This document shows, one piece after another, positions 49,313-58,134 of a DNA stretch of 64,000 nt. The stretch is taken from NCBI RefSeq assembly GCF_013409785.1, contig NZ_JACCBV010000001.1, positions 1,488,001-1,552,000 of the forward strand, given 5' to 3'. The DNA is from Microbacterium immunditiarum (lineage in GTDB: Bacteria; Actinomycetota; Actinomycetes; Actinomycetales; Microbacteriaceae). Numbering within the stretch: the first letter of the stretch is position 1; the number at the start of each line of letters is the position of its first letter. Made by a program: the position numbers and the translations under genes. The notes under the pieces are model-generated. The model saw only the letters and a list, made by a program, of their open reading frames with translations, searched no databases and was not told the DNA's origin.

Positions 49313-50991
49313 ACGACCACCTCCCGGTGCGGGAGCGGGACGGAGACGACGCGGTCCGCGATCGCGCGCGCTGAGCGGCGGTGCGACACGAGCAGCACGC
49401 CCGCGCCGGAGCCGGCTTCTCGGCGCAGGTTCGTCCAGAGGGCGGCCTCGGTGGCCGAGTCGAGGGCGCTCGAGGGCTCGTCGAGCGCGAGCACTCGCGC
49501 GCGACCGGAGCGCAGGCGGTAGAGGGCTCGGGCGATCGCGACGCGCTGGGCCTGGCCGCCCGACAGTCCCGATCCGAGCGCGCCGAGCAGGATCTGCGGG
49601 TCGAGCTCGCCGATCTGCGCGGCCGCGAGGCAGTCGCGTGCGAGCGCGGGGTCGGGGGCGGGGTCGCCGAGCGTCATGTTCTCGAGCACGGTGCCCGACA
49701 TGAGCCCCGGCCGCTGGCCCGCCCACGCGAGGATGCGGCGGGCCGAGGCATCCGGTTCGCCCTCGACGAGAAGTTCGCCGGCGAACTCGGCGAATCCCAG
49801 GAGCGCCGCGATGATGCTCGACTTCCCGGCGCCGCTTGGCCCCTCGAGGAGCACCACCTCGCCCGCGTGGACGGCGAGGTCGACGGGTGGGAGGAGGTTG
49901 TCGCCGCGGTGCACGCGCAGTCCACGGGCCTCGATGAGCGGGGCCCGCGGGCGGCCCTTCGGCTCGTCGCTGCGCTCCTCGCTCGGGGTCCGGGACTCCC
50001 CGGTCGCTGAACGAGCGAAGCGAGACGAAGCGCGCGCCTCGTCCAACACTCCGAACAGGTCCTCCGTCGCGGCAACTCCCTCGGCCGCCGCGTGGAACTG
50101 CACGCCGACCTGCCGCAGCGGCAGGTACGCTTCGGGCGCGAGCAGGAGCACGAACAGGCCGATGTCGAGGGTGAGCTCGCCCGCCAGCAGGCGGAGGCCG
50201 ATCGTGACGGCGATGATCGCGACCGACAGGCTCGCGAGGAACTCGAGCGCGAAGCCCGACACGAACGACACGCGCAGCACCGTCATCGTCTCGCGCTTGT
50301 AGTCGCGCGTCACGGATTCGATCGAGGCGGCGGCGCGGTGCTGGCGGCCGAAGACCTTGAGCGTGCCGAGGCCTCCCACGGTGTCCGCGAAGCGCGACGC
50401 GAGACGTTGAAGCGTCGCGTACTGCCGCCGCTGCACCGCGCGGGTCGCGAGCCCGATGAGCACCATGAAGATCGGGATGAGGGGCATCGTCAGCACGACG
50501 ACGAGCGCCGAGACCGGGTCCGCGATGAGGATCGCGACGATGAGCACGGGCGTCGCGATCGCCGTCGCGACGAGCTGCGGCAGGTACCGGCCGAAGTAGG
50601 CGTCGAGGGCCTCGAGTCCGTGCCCCGCGGTCACGGCGAGCGCGGCGGCGTTGCGCCCGCCGAGCCACCCGGGTCCGAGTCGAGTGATCGCGGCGATGAG
50701 GGCGGCGCGCAACTGCTGCGAGGCGCGCGCGGCGGCGCGGGCCGAGACCCATTCGGATGCCGCGGCCAGCCCCGCCCGCACGACGACGAGGGCCGCGCCC
50801 CAGCCCAGCAGGGGCGCCAGCTCACCGACGGGCCGTCCGCCGATCGCGCCCGTGAGGGCGGCCGTCAGCACCCACGAGAAACCGATCACGACCGCCGTCT
50901 GCGCGAGGACGATGACCGCCTGCAGCGCGAAGTAGACGCGCGATGCCGCGGCGTACCGCAGCAGCCGCGGATCGACCGGCCTCGACCTCAC
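49309..50991 (-). CDS. cydD: Heterodimeric ABC exporter CydD
   Basis: 560 residues from GTG 50991, 4 bp after cydB. Membrane domain 1-310 with LGPGWLGGRNAAALAVT typical of CydD; ATPase domain with EGPSGAGKSSIIAALLG, ALGSGLSGGQAQRVAIARAL and VLALDEPSSALD. Between them residues of the form ASSRFARSATGESRTPSEER and SDEPKGRP are coded by an inserted dispersed repeat (49960-50035), which keeps the frame. The insertion falls in the flexible linker, so the protein is probably functional. Confidence 0.93.
   Translation of the reverse strand: MRSRPVDPRLLRYAAASRVYFALQAVIVLAQTAVVIGFSWVLTAALTGAIGGRPVGELAPLLGWGAALVVVRAGLAAASEWVSARAAARASQQLRAALIAAITRLGPGWLGGRNAAALAVTAGHGLEALDAYFGRYLPQLVATAIATPVLIVAILIADPVSALVVVLTMPLIPIFMVLIGLATRAVQRRQYATLQRLASRFADTVGGLGTLKVFGRQHRAAASIESVTRDYKRETMTVLRVSFVSGFALEFLASLSVAIIAVTIGLRLLAGELTLDIGLFVLLLAPEAYLPLRQVGVQFHAAAEGVAATEDLFGVLDEARASSRFARSATGESRTPSEERSDEPKGRPRAPLIEARGLRVHRGDNLLPPVDLAVHAGEVVLLEGPSGAGKSSIIAALLGFAEFAGELLVEGEPDASARRILAWAGQRPGLMSGTVLENMTLGDPAPDPALARDCLAAAQIGELDPQILLGALGSGLSGGQAQRVAIARALYRLRSGRARVLALDEPSSALDSATEAALWTNLRREAGSGAGVLLVSHRRSARAIADRVVSVPLPHREVVV
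49960..50035 (-). repeat. Dispersed repeat inside cydD
   Basis: On the minus strand CTTCGTCTCGCTTCGCTCGT, a near copy of the arm at 25338-25363, is followed by a 22-nt GC core and GAGCGAGGAGCGCAGCGACG. It adds about 25 codons in frame in the linker of CydD. Confidence 0.7.
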
Positions 50992-50995
50992 CGTG

Positions 50996-52030
50996 TCAGT
51001 GCGCGGCGGCGGCCGCGGCCCGCTCGATGCGGCTGCGCGAGACGCGCTTGCGGAACACCCAGTACGTCCACGCCTGGTACGCGAGCACGAGCGGCAGGAA
51101 GATGAGCGCCGCCCACGACATGATCGTCAGCGTGTAGTCGGTGCTCGAGGCGTTCTCGATGGTGAGGCTGTAGGCCGGGTCGGTCGTCGACGGCATGACG
51201 TTCGGGAACAGGGCGAACCACAGCGTGAGCACGGCCGCGACGATCGTCGCCGCACCGAAGCCGAACGCCCACCCCTCCACGCCGCGCGCGTTCGCGAGCC
51301 ACGAGGCGATGAGGCACACGGCCGCGACCGCCGCGAGCGCGATGACGACGCCCACGAGAGGAGCGCCCGCCGACAGCGCGTTGAACACGGTCCACACGAG
51401 GAACGCCGCGGCGACGACGATCGTCGCGAGCCCCGCGCGTGCGGCGAGGCGCCGGGCGTCCTCGCGCACCCGTCCGTCGGTCTTGAGCGCCACGAAGTAC
51501 ACGCCGTGCGTGAAGAACAGCAGCAGCGTCGTGAGGCCGCCGAGCAGGCCGTACGGGTTCAGCAGGGTCAGGAGCGAGCCGGTGAACTCGTGGTTCACGT
51601 CGATCGGCACGCCCTGCACGATGTTCGCGACCGCGACGCCCCACAGCAGAGCCGGTACGGCCGAGCCGACGACGATCATCGTGTCGAAGCCGCGCTTCCA
51701 TCGCAGGCTGTCGCGCTGGTGACGGTACTCGAACGAGACGCCGCGCGCGATGAGCGCGAGCAGGATCAGCAGCAGCGCGAGGTAGAACCCGCTGAAGAGC
51801 GTCGCGTACCACTCGGGGAAGGCCGCGAACAGACACGCGCCCGCGACGATGACCCACGTCTCGTTGAGATCCCACACGGGGCCGATCGTGTTGATGATCT
51901 GGCGGCGGCCGATGTCGTCCTTGCCCAGGAACGGCAGTGACATGCCGACGCCGAAGTCGAAGCCGTCGAGCACGAAGTATCCGACGAACAGGAATCCGAC
52001 GATGAAGAACCAGAGATAAGCGAGGTCCAT
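50996..52030 (-). CDS. cydB: Cytochrome bd ubiquinol/menaquinol oxidase subunit II
   Basis: 344 residues, about eight or nine membrane segments. FFIVGFLFVGYFVLDGFDFG at the start, GPVWDLNETWVI and GFYLALLLILLALIARG are conserved CydB blocks. It supports the haem-bearing CydA in the high-affinity oxidase. It starts 19 bp after cydA in the order cydA-cydB-cydD-cydC. Confidence 0.96.
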   Translation of the reverse strand: MDLAYLWFFIVGFLFVGYFVLDGFDFGVGMSLPFLGKDDIGRRQIINTIGPVWDLNETWVIVAGACLFAAFPEWYATLFSGFYLALLLILLALIARGVSFEYRHQRDSLRWKRGFDTMIVVGSAVPALLWGVAVANIVQGVPIDVNHEFTGSLLTLLNPYGLLGGLTTLLLFFTHGVYFVALKTDGRVREDARRLAARAGLATIVVAAAFLVWTVFNALSAGAPLVGVVIALAAVAAVCLIASWLANARGVEGWAFGFGAATIVAAVLTLWFALFPNVMPSTTDPAYSLTIENASSTDYTLTIMSWAALIFLPLVLAYQAWTYWVFRKRVSRSRIERAAAAAAH

Positions 52031-52049
52031 GGCGATCTCCCGGCTTCCG

Positions 52050-53495
52050 TCAGTACACCGTGGTGGGCGTGTCTTCGAGCGCGCCCTCGGGGGGCGGCGG
52101 CGCGTCGGGGTCGGGGAGCGGATCCGGCCCCCGCTTCGACGTGCGGACGATGAGGCCGATCTCGACGACCGCCAGGATCGCGTAGATCAGCGTGAAGGCG
52201 ACCAGCGACAGCACCACGTTCCACCCGGGCACGTTCGGCGAGACGCCGTCCTGCGTCAGCATGAGGCTGAACACGATCCACGGCTGGCGGCCCATCTCGG
52301 TGAAGATCCACCCGATGAGGATCGCGAACAGCGATGCCGGCCACGCCCAGATCGCGAGCTTCCACGCCCACGCGGGCACCGGGCGCTTCGCGCTCCTGCG
52401 CGTGAGCCACAGCCCCACGACCGCGGTGAGGGCGGCGATCGCGCCGAGGCCGATCATCCACCGGAACGACCAGTACGTGACCCACAGGATCGGGGCGAAG
52501 TTGCCGTCGACCTGGTCGGCGAACTGCGGGAACAGCTCGGTCGTGTACTGCATGTTGAGGTCGTTGATGCCCTCGACGCAGCCGTCGAACGAATGCGTCG
52601 ACAGCAGTGCGAGCAGATACGGCACGCGCAGCGACCAGATCTCGCCCGTGCCGTCGGGCGTTCCGATCGAGAAGAGCGAGAACGAGGCATCCGCCCCGCA
52701 CGCCGAATTGAAAAGCGCCTCGGCCGCCGCCATCTTCATCGGCTGCGTCGCGACCATCACGAGGCTCAGCTGGTCACCCGAGATCGCCACGCCGGCGAAG
52801 GTCACGATCATGCCCCACAGGCCGTACTTGAGCGCCGGCCGCATCATCTCGAGGTGCTGGCCTCGCAGCAGGTGCCACGACGAGACCGAGATGATGACGC
52901 CCGACGTGAGCATGAACGCGGCGAACAGCGTATGCGGAAGGGCCGCGAGGGCGACGGGGTTCGTGAGCACCGCGAGGAAGTCGTCCATCTCGGCGCGCCC
53001 GCCGTCCTGTGCCATGCGGTAGCCCACGGGATTCTGCATGAAGGCGTTCGCGGCGAGGATGAAGTACGCCGAGAACCACGCGCCGGCCGTCGCGATCCAG
53101 ATCGTCGCGAGGTGCACGCCCTTCGGGAGCTTGTCCCACCCGAAGATCCACAGGCCGATGAACGTCGCCTCGAAGAAGAAGGCCATGAGGCCCTCGAACG
53201 CGAGCGGCGCACCGAACACGTCGCCGACGAACCGGCTGTACGAGGACCAGTTCATGCCGAACTGGAACTCCTGCACGATGCCGGTGACCACGCCCATCGC
53301 GAAGTTGATGAGGAAGAGCTTCCCGAAGAACCTCGTGAGGTGGAGCCATTTCTGGTTGCCGGTCCGGTACCACGCGGTCTGGAAGATCGCCACCGTCAAC
53401 GCCATGCCGAGCGTGAGCGGCACGAAGAGGAAGTGATAGAGCGTCGTCAGTCCGAACTGCCAGCGGGCCAGCAGCAGCGGGTCGAGCAGGTCCAT
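52050..53495 (-). CDS. cydA: Cytochrome bd oxidase subunit I
   Basis: 481 residues. LARWQFGLTTLYHFLFVPLT carries the first haem His; FEGLMAFFFEATFIGLW, GDQLSLVMVATQPMKMAAAE (start of a short Q-loop) and TEMGRQPWIVF (GRQPW) are diagnostic. The short Q-loop places it with the actinobacterial/Bacillus CydA group. It oxidises menaquinol and reduces oxygen to water at low oxygen. A -10-like TACGGT at 53535-53530 (minus strand) would give a leader of about 28 nt with CCGGAGGG as ribosome binding site. Confidence 0.97.
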   Translation of the reverse strand: MDLLDPLLLARWQFGLTTLYHFLFVPLTLGMALTVAIFQTAWYRTGNQKWLHLTRFFGKLFLINFAMGVVTGIVQEFQFGMNWSSYSRFVGDVFGAPLAFEGLMAFFFEATFIGLWIFGWDKLPKGVHLATIWIATAGAWFSAYFILAANAFMQNPVGYRMAQDGGRAEMDDFLAVLTNPVALAALPHTLFAAFMLTSGVIISVSSWHLLRGQHLEMMRPALKYGLWGMIVTFAGVAISGDQLSLVMVATQPMKMAAAEALFNSACGADASFSLFSIGTPDGTGEIWSLRVPYLLALLSTHSFDGCVEGINDLNMQYTTELFPQFADQVDGNFAPILWVTYWSFRWMIGLGAIAALTAVVGLWLTRRSAKRPVPAWAWKLAIWAWPASLFAILIGWIFTEMGRQPWIVFSLMLTQDGVSPNVPGWNVVLSLVAFTLIYAILAVVEIGLIVRTSKRGPDPLPDPDAPPPPEGALEDTPTTVY

Positions 53496-53529
53496 GCGTC
53501 CCTCCGGTTTCGCGAGGTCCCTGACCGCT

Positions 53530-53535
53530 ACCGTA
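53530..53535 (-). promoter_or_regulatory. Candidate -10 element for cydABDC
   Basis: TACGGT on the minus strand, 35 nt before ATG 53495. The 154 bp between this gene start and the moaA promoter show no other clear operator; REX or other redox sites were not recognised. Confidence 0.35.
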
Positions 53536-53662
53536 GTCCGCGGCGCGTCGCGCCACGAGTCCGCTGGCCGTGATTATTCAGCACCTGCGCTGTGCGGGCC
53601 CGCGGCCCGGTCGGTGGGCCGTTCCGGCCCCGAGCGTGAGTCGCGAGAGTAGCCTGATTCGC

Positions 53663-53698
53663 ATGGCCCGCACGCGATCGCACGGAGGACCGGCATGA
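53663..53698 (+). CDS. 11-residue leaderless upstream reading frame before moaA
   Basis: ATG 53663 follows TAGCCT (53650-53655) by 7 nt, so transcription should start on it. The frame encodes MARTRSHGGPA and stops at TGA 53696-53698, overlapping the moaA ATG by four bases. It contains the GGAGGA that serves moaA. I infer that ribosomes enter without a leader, read 11 codons and restart on moaA. A regulatory attenuating role is possible. Confidence 0.6.
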   Translation: MARTRSHGGPA

Positions 53699-54771
53699 CG
53701 GCCGTCCCGGTGCTGATCGGCATGCGTCCGCCGGTCGTCGAGACAGAGGCGGATGCCGCGCCCGGTGCCCCGCTCGTCGACACGCACGGCCGCGTGCACC
53801 GCGATCTGCGCATCTCGCTCACCGACCGCTGCTCGTTGCGCTGCACGTACTGCATGCCCGAGCAGGGGAACGAGTGGCTCGCGAAGACGAGCATCCTGTC
53901 GCTCGACGAGATCGAGCGCGTCGCCCGTGTCGCCGCCGCGGACGGCATCACGACGTTCCGGCTGACCGGCGGCGAGCCGCTCCTGCGACAGGACATCGTC
54001 GAGGTCGTGCGGCGGCTCGCGCGGATCACCGGTCCTGACGGCGCGCCGGTCGAGCTCGCGATGACGACGAACGGCATCCGGCTGCCGGAGCTTCTCCCGG
54101 GGCTTATGGACGCGGGACTGCGCCGCCTCAACATCTCGCTCGACACGCTGCGGCGCGACCGGTTCCGCGAGCTCACGCGGCGCGACCGGCTGGACGACGT
54201 GCTCGACGGGATCGCGGCGGCCGCGGCATCCGGTCTTCGCCCCCTCAAGCTCAACGCCGTCGCGATGCGCGACGTCAACGACGACGAGCTCGTCGCCCTG
54301 GTCGAGTTCGCGATCGCGCACGACGCGCAGATGCGGTTCATCGAGCAGATGCCGCTCGACGCGGGTCACACGTGGGACCGCACGCGCATGGTGACGCGCG
54401 ACGAGATCCTCGACGCGCTGTCGCGCCGCTGGACGCTGACCCCCGTCCCGGGTCGCGGCGGCGCGCCCGCCGAGCGCTGGATGCTCGACGGCGGTCCGCA
54501 CACCGTCGGCGTCATCGCGTCGGTGACCGCGCCCTTCTGCGGCGACTGCGACCGCCTGCGCCTCACCGCCGACGGGCAGCTGCGCAACTGCCTCTTCTCG
54601 ACGACGGAGTACGACCTGCTGCCGATCCTGCGCGCCGACGCCGCCGGTGACGTCGACGAGGGAATCGACCGGATGCTGCGCTCCTGCGTCCGCGGCAAAC
54701 TCCCCGGCCACGCGATCAACGACCCCTCGTTCCTGCAGCCCGCGCGCGGCATGAACGCGATCGGCGGCTGA
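53695..54771 (+). CDS. moaA: GTP 3',8-cyclase MoaA
   Basis: 358 residues. The radical SAM cluster site is CSLRCTYC (C46, C50, C53), GGEPLLRQD the SAM-binding loop, and the second cluster APFCGDCDRLRLTADG ... RNC. It ends GRGMNAIGG with the Gly-Gly tail typical of MoaA. It makes the first intermediate of molybdopterin from GTP, to be used by MoaC. It is separated from the other cofactor genes by 33 kb and expressed behind the 11-codon frame. Confidence 0.96.
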   Translation: MTAVPVLIGMRPPVVETEADAAPGAPLVDTHGRVHRDLRISLTDRCSLRCTYCMPEQGNEWLAKTSILSLDEIERVARVAAADGITTFRLTGGEPLLRQDIVEVVRRLARITGPDGAPVELAMTTNGIRLPELLPGLMDAGLRRLNISLDTLRRDRFRELTRRDRLDDVLDGIAAAAASGLRPLKLNAVAMRDVNDDELVALVEFAIAHDAQMRFIEQMPLDAGHTWDRTRMVTRDEILDALSRRWTLTPVPGRGGAPAERWMLDGGPHTVGVIASVTAPFCGDCDRLRLTADGQLRNCLFSTTEYDLLPILRADAAGDVDEGIDRMLRSCVRGKLPGHAINDPSFLQPARGMNAIGG

Positions 54772-54784
54772 CCCCTCCCGTTTG

Positions 54785-54816
54785 TGGGTTTGGGCCGGTT
54801 TTCCGCCCCAAACCCA
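54785..54816 (+). terminator. Hairpin terminator after moaA
   Basis: TGGGTTTGGGCCGG (54785-54798) and CCGCCCCAAACCCA (54803-54816) form a 14-bp stem with one mismatch and a TTTT loop. The arm shares GGGTTTGGG with the element at 20702. Confidence 0.75.
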
Positions 54817-54843
54817 GGCACCCGCCCCGCGCCACCCACCCCG

Positions 54844-54872
54844 TCGTTGAGCGAGCGCAGCGAGACGAAGCG
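54844..54872 (+). repeat. TTGAGCGAGCGCAGCGAGACGAAG repeat, single arm
   Basis: One arm of the family found at 17782, 25297 and 49960, in the moaA-fdhD gap. No second arm is nearby. Confidence 0.65.
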
Positions 54873-54881
54873 CGCCCCCGC

Positions 54882-54949
54882 CGCAGGAGATGATCCCGGC
54901 GTAGGACGCGGGCCGCGGCATCCGTCCTTCCTCCGCACCATCTCCTGCG
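54882..54949. repeat. Inverted repeat CGCAGGAGATG ... CATCTCCTGCG
   Basis: Perfect 11-bp arms (54882-54892, 54939-54949) 46 nt apart; the right end matches the copy within the HerA-like ATPase gene at 1398-1465. The interior contains GCGGCATCCGTCC. Confidence 0.6.
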
Positions 54950-55019
54950 CTCGCAACGGCCCATTCACTGGGCGACAGCCCCGGCCCTCCCCGCCGCACC
55001 GCGGCGTAGGCTGACACGC

Positions 55020-55901
55020 ATGGGCCGGATCACTCAGCGCCGCCCCGTCACGAAGATCGTGATCGGCGAGGACGACGTCGTCGAGCGTCGTCGCGCCGAC
55101 GTGCTCGCGGTCGAGGAGCCGCTCGAGATCCGCGTCGCGGGCGAGTCGCTCGCGGTCACGATGCGCACGCCCGGCAACGACGTCGAGCTCGCGGCGGGAT
55201 TCCTCGTGACGGAGGGCGTCATCCACCACGGCGGGCAGTTCCGCTCGGCGATCCACTGCGGCGGCCCCGGCACGGGCGCCAGCGACGGGAACACGTACAA
55301 CGTGCTCGACGTCGCGCTCGCGCCCGGCGTGGCTCCGCCCGACCCCGACATCGCGCGGAACTTCTACACGACGAGCTCGTGCGGGCTGTGCGGCAAGGCG
55401 TCGATCGACGCCGTCGAGACGACGTCCGCGTACGACGTGTCGATCGACGAGGCATCCGTCGACGCGCGCGTGCTGCTCACCCTTCCCGGCCGGCTGCGCG
55501 AGCAGCAGGCCGTGTTCGAGAAGACGGGCGGCCTGCACGCGGCGGCCCTCTTCGACGCCGAGACGGGCGAGCTGCTCGTGCTGCGGGAGGACGTCGGACG
55601 ACACAACGCCGTCGACAAGGTCATCGGGTGGGCGGTGCTCGAGGATCAACTCCCGCTGCGCAACACGATCCTGCAGGTGTCGGGGCGCGCGAGCTTCGAG
55701 CTCGTGCAGAAGGCGGTCATGGCGGGCATCCCGATGCTGGCCGCGGTGTCGGCGCCCTCGTCGCTCGCAGTCGAGCTCGCCGAGGCATCCGGTCTCACCC
55801 TCATCGGGTTCCTGCGCGGATCGTCGATGAACGTGTACGCCCACGCCGAGCGGGTGCGCGTGCCCGAGCACGCCGGCGCAGCGAGACGCGCGAACGCCTG
55901 A
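55020..55901 (+). CDS. fdhD: Formate dehydrogenase sulfurtransferase FdhD
   Basis: 293 residues. [15 protein letters not shown] holds the two conserved cysteines that carry the sulfur; [35 protein letters not shown] and [18 protein letters not shown] are further FdhD blocks. It passes sulfur from a cysteine desulfurase to bis-MGD of formate-dehydrogenase-like enzymes; the only such enzyme in the window is at 10508-13012. TAGGCT at 55007-55012 lies 7 nt before ATG 55020, so the transcript is probably leaderless. Confidence 0.95.
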   Translation: MGRITQRRPVTKIVIGEDDVVERRRADVLAVEEPLEIRVAGESLAVTMRTPGNDVELAAGFLVTEGVIHHGGQFRSAIHCGGPGTGASDGNTYNVLDVALAPGVAPPDPDIARNFYTTSSCGLCGKASIDAVETTSAYDVSIDEASVDARVLLTLPGRLREQQAVFEKTGGLHAAALFDAETGELLVLREDVGRHNAVDKVIGWAVLEDQLPLRNTILQVSGRASFELVQKAVMAGIPMLAAVSAPSSLAVELAEASGLTLIGFLRGSSMNVYAHAERVRVPEHAGAARRANA

Positions 55902-55905
55902 CGCG

Positions 55906-56268
55906 TCAGAACACGTAGATCTGGCCGAGGATCACGACCACTACGATCAGCACGGCGATGACGCCGCCGACGATGAGCAGCGTGCGCCCCGAGAGCTTCG
56001 CGACGCCGAACCCGACGAGGAACGGCAGGGATCCGAGCAGGATCGCGACGAACCACCAGAACGCCACGTAACCGCCGGTCGTGGCCTCTTCGAGGCGTCC
56101 GGCGAAGAGCTGCTGCGTGTGCGGGTGGGTCGCGAAGGCGATCGCCGCCGAGAACGGGACCGCGACGAACGCGGCCACGATGAGCCCCAGGAGAGCGCCC
56201 CACAGGCCGGCTTTGCGGTCGTCGAGCGAATCCGTGGAGTCGTTGTGCGAGGTGCGCGTGCTGGCCAT
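55906..56268 (-). CDS. Small membrane protein
   Basis: 120 residues with a charged N-terminus and three membrane segments (about 22-47, 68-88, 94-117). Seen blocks: KAGLWGALLGLIVAAFVAV, GGYVAFWWFVAILLGSLPF and LIVGGVIAVLIVVVVILGQI. No family recognised. On the minus strand TAATGT at 56281-56276 is 7 nt before ATG 56268, suggesting a leaderless mRNA. It is convergent with fdhD (4 bp between stops) and divergent from the kinase gene. Confidence 0.7.
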   Translation of the reverse strand: MASTRTSHNDSTDSLDDRKAGLWGALLGLIVAAFVAVPFSAAIAFATHPHTQQLFAGRLEEATTGGYVAFWWFVAILLGSLPFLVGFGVAKLSGRTLLIVGGVIAVLIVVVVILGQIYVF

Positions 56269-56306
56269 GCTGAAGACATTAGTGCGGCACCAGCGAAGGG
56301 ACGCGG

Positions 56307-57143
56307 ATGACCATCGCGCAAGTCCTGACGGTCGTCGGGTCGATCAACCTCGATCTCGTCGCGCGCGTCGAGAGGGCGCCCGGACCGGGTGAGACGGTCG
56401 CCGACGGCGTGCTGACGCGCGAGCCCGGCGGCAAGGGCGCGAACCAGGCGATCGCGGCGGCGCGGCTCGGCGCGACGGTGCGCATGGTCGGCGCGGTGGG
56501 CGGCGACGCCGAGGGTCGGTCGATGATCGCGTCGCTCGCCGAGGCGGGCGTGGATGTGACGGATATCCAGATCACGGATGCCGCGAGCGGCACCGCCCTC
56601 ATCGTCGTCGACCGCACGGGCGAGAACTCGATCGTCGTGTGCCCAGGTGCGAACGCCGGCATCGACCCGTCCGCGATCGAGATGCCTCCGCACGGGGCCC
56701 TGCTCGCGCAGCTCGAGGTCTCGGCGGACGTCGTCGCGCGCGCGGCATCGCTCACCGACGGGTTCTTCGCGCTCAACGCCTCTCCGGCGCGCGATCTGCC
56801 CGAGGACCTGTTCGATCGTGTGGACCTCTTCATCGTGAACCAGAGCGAATACGAGCGGATGCCGCGCCTCGCCTCCGCACGCCTCGTGGCGCTCACGTTG
56901 GGCGCCGAGGGCGCGGTGCTGCTGCGGCAGGGCGTCGAGACCGCGCGAGCCGCGGGTGTTCCGACCGCGGTGCGCAGCACCGTCGGCGCGGGCGACGCCT
57001 TCGCGGCCGCGCTCACGCTCGGCTTCACGGCGGGCGAGGACCCGGCGACGGCACTGCGCCGCTCGTGCGCGGTGGGTGCGGCCGCGGTCGCCGACGAGCG
57101 CTCCCAGCCGTTGCTGCGACCGCTCGCGGAGTACCTCGCATGA
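56307..57143 (+). CDS. rbsK: PfkB-family sugar kinase, ribokinase-like
   Basis: 278 residues, ATG 56307 behind GAAGGGA. VVGSINLDLVARVERAPGPG is the ribokinase N-terminal strand and loop, GGKGANQAIAAARLG the first PfkB signature, and RSTVGAGDAFAAALTLG the second with the catalytic Asp (GAGD). Length is a little shorter than E. coli RbsK (309). Its stop overlaps the nucleoside hydrolase start, so ribose freed by that enzyme is the natural substrate. Cytoplasmic, nucleoside salvage. Confidence 0.85.
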   Translation: MTIAQVLTVVGSINLDLVARVERAPGPGETVADGVLTREPGGKGANQAIAAARLGATVRMVGAVGGDAEGRSMIASLAEAGVDVTDIQITDAASGTALIVVDRTGENSIVVCPGANAGIDPSAIEMPPHGALLAQLEVSADVVARAASLTDGFFALNASPARDLPEDLFDRVDLFIVNQSEYERMPRLASARLVALTLGAEGAVLLRQGVETARAAGVPTAVRSTVGAGDAFAAALTLGFTAGEDPATALRRSCAVGAAAVADERSQPLLRPLAEYLA

Positions 57144-58099
57144 GGCCCGGGCCGACTCCGGTCTTCGTGGATTGCGACACGGGCATCGACGACGCGCTCG
57201 CGCTCGCATACCTCCTCGCCGAGCCGACCGTCGAGGTCGTGGGCGTCGGCACGGTCTTCGGCAACACCTCGGTCGAGCTCGCGACCGGCAACACGCTCGG
57301 GCTGCTCGAGCTCGCGGGGCGGGACGACATCCCGGTCGCGATGGGCGCGCCGGCGCCGCTCGGCGAAGACTTCGAGGGCGGAGCCCGCGCGGTGCACGGG
57401 TCGGACGGTGTGGGCGGCGTCGGCCTCGCGCCTCACAGACTGCGGGCTGCGGAGGTCGGGGCATCCGACCTTCTCGCCGACCTCGCAGCGACGCACCCCG
57501 GTCGGCTCCGCGTGCTCGCGCTCGGGCCGCTCACGAACCTCGCGCGGTTCGTCCACGCGCACCCCGATCGCGTCGGCGACATCGCCGACGTCACGGTCAT
57601 GGGGGGCGCGTTCGACCGGAACGGCAACGTGTCGAGGGTCGCAGAGGCCAACATCCACAACGATCCGCGCGCCGCCGCGATCGTGTTCGACGCGCCGTGG
57701 CCGGTGTCGGTCGTCCCGCTCGACATCACGATGCGGCACGTGCTGACCGAGCGGGAGCACGCCGAGCTCGCGGCGATTCCGGGGGCGCTGCCGGCGGTGT
57801 TGGGGCGGATGCTCCACACCTACCTCGACTACTACGAGGATGCCGTGTTCGAGGGGGAGCGCCAGTGCGCGCTGCACGACCCGCTCGCGGCGGTCGTCGC
57901 GGCATCCGGAGCGCGGATCATGCGCGTCGACGAGCCCGCGGGGATCGATGTCGCGACGGATGGCGACTGGGGGAGGACGAGCAGGCGGCCGGGGACTGCG
58001 GCCGAGGCGGTGGCGCGACGACGGATCGTGCTCGATGTCGACCGCGACGCCGCCGCGGTGCTGCTCGAGGCGCTCCGCGCATGGGAGTGGCCGGACTGA
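57140..58099 (+). CDS. Nucleoside hydrolase (IunH family)
   Basis: 319 residues. PVFVDCDTGIDDALALAYLL is the N-terminal calcium-binding DxDxGxDDA motif; GVGTVFGNTSVELATGN, LALGPLTNLARF, VTVMGGAF and NIHNDPRAAAIVF follow in family order; His of LHDPLAAVVA is the C-terminal active-site residue. It splits nucleosides into base and ribose. ATGA overlap with the kinase gene gives a two-step salvage operon. Base specificity is not readable. Confidence 0.93.
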   Translation: MRPGPTPVFVDCDTGIDDALALAYLLAEPTVEVVGVGTVFGNTSVELATGNTLGLLELAGRDDIPVAMGAPAPLGEDFEGGARAVHGSDGVGGVGLAPHRLRAAEVGASDLLADLAATHPGRLRVLALGPLTNLARFVHAHPDRVGDIADVTVMGGAFDRNGNVSRVAEANIHNDPRAAAIVFDAPWPVSVVPLDITMRHVLTEREHAELAAIPGALPAVLGRMLHTYLDYYEDAVFEGERQCALHDPLAAVVAASGARIMRVDEPAGIDVATDGDWGRTSRRPGTAAEAVARRRIVLDVDRDAAAVLLEALRAWEWPD

Positions 58100-58134
58100 G
58101 GTGCGATGTCGGCGCCTCGGGCTAGGGTCTGCGC

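Noticed and set aside
47588..50752. A single fused CydDC protein
   Set aside because: The joined open frame is out of frame with cydD; the genuine genes overlap by GTGA at 49309-49312 and each has its own membrane and ATPase domains.
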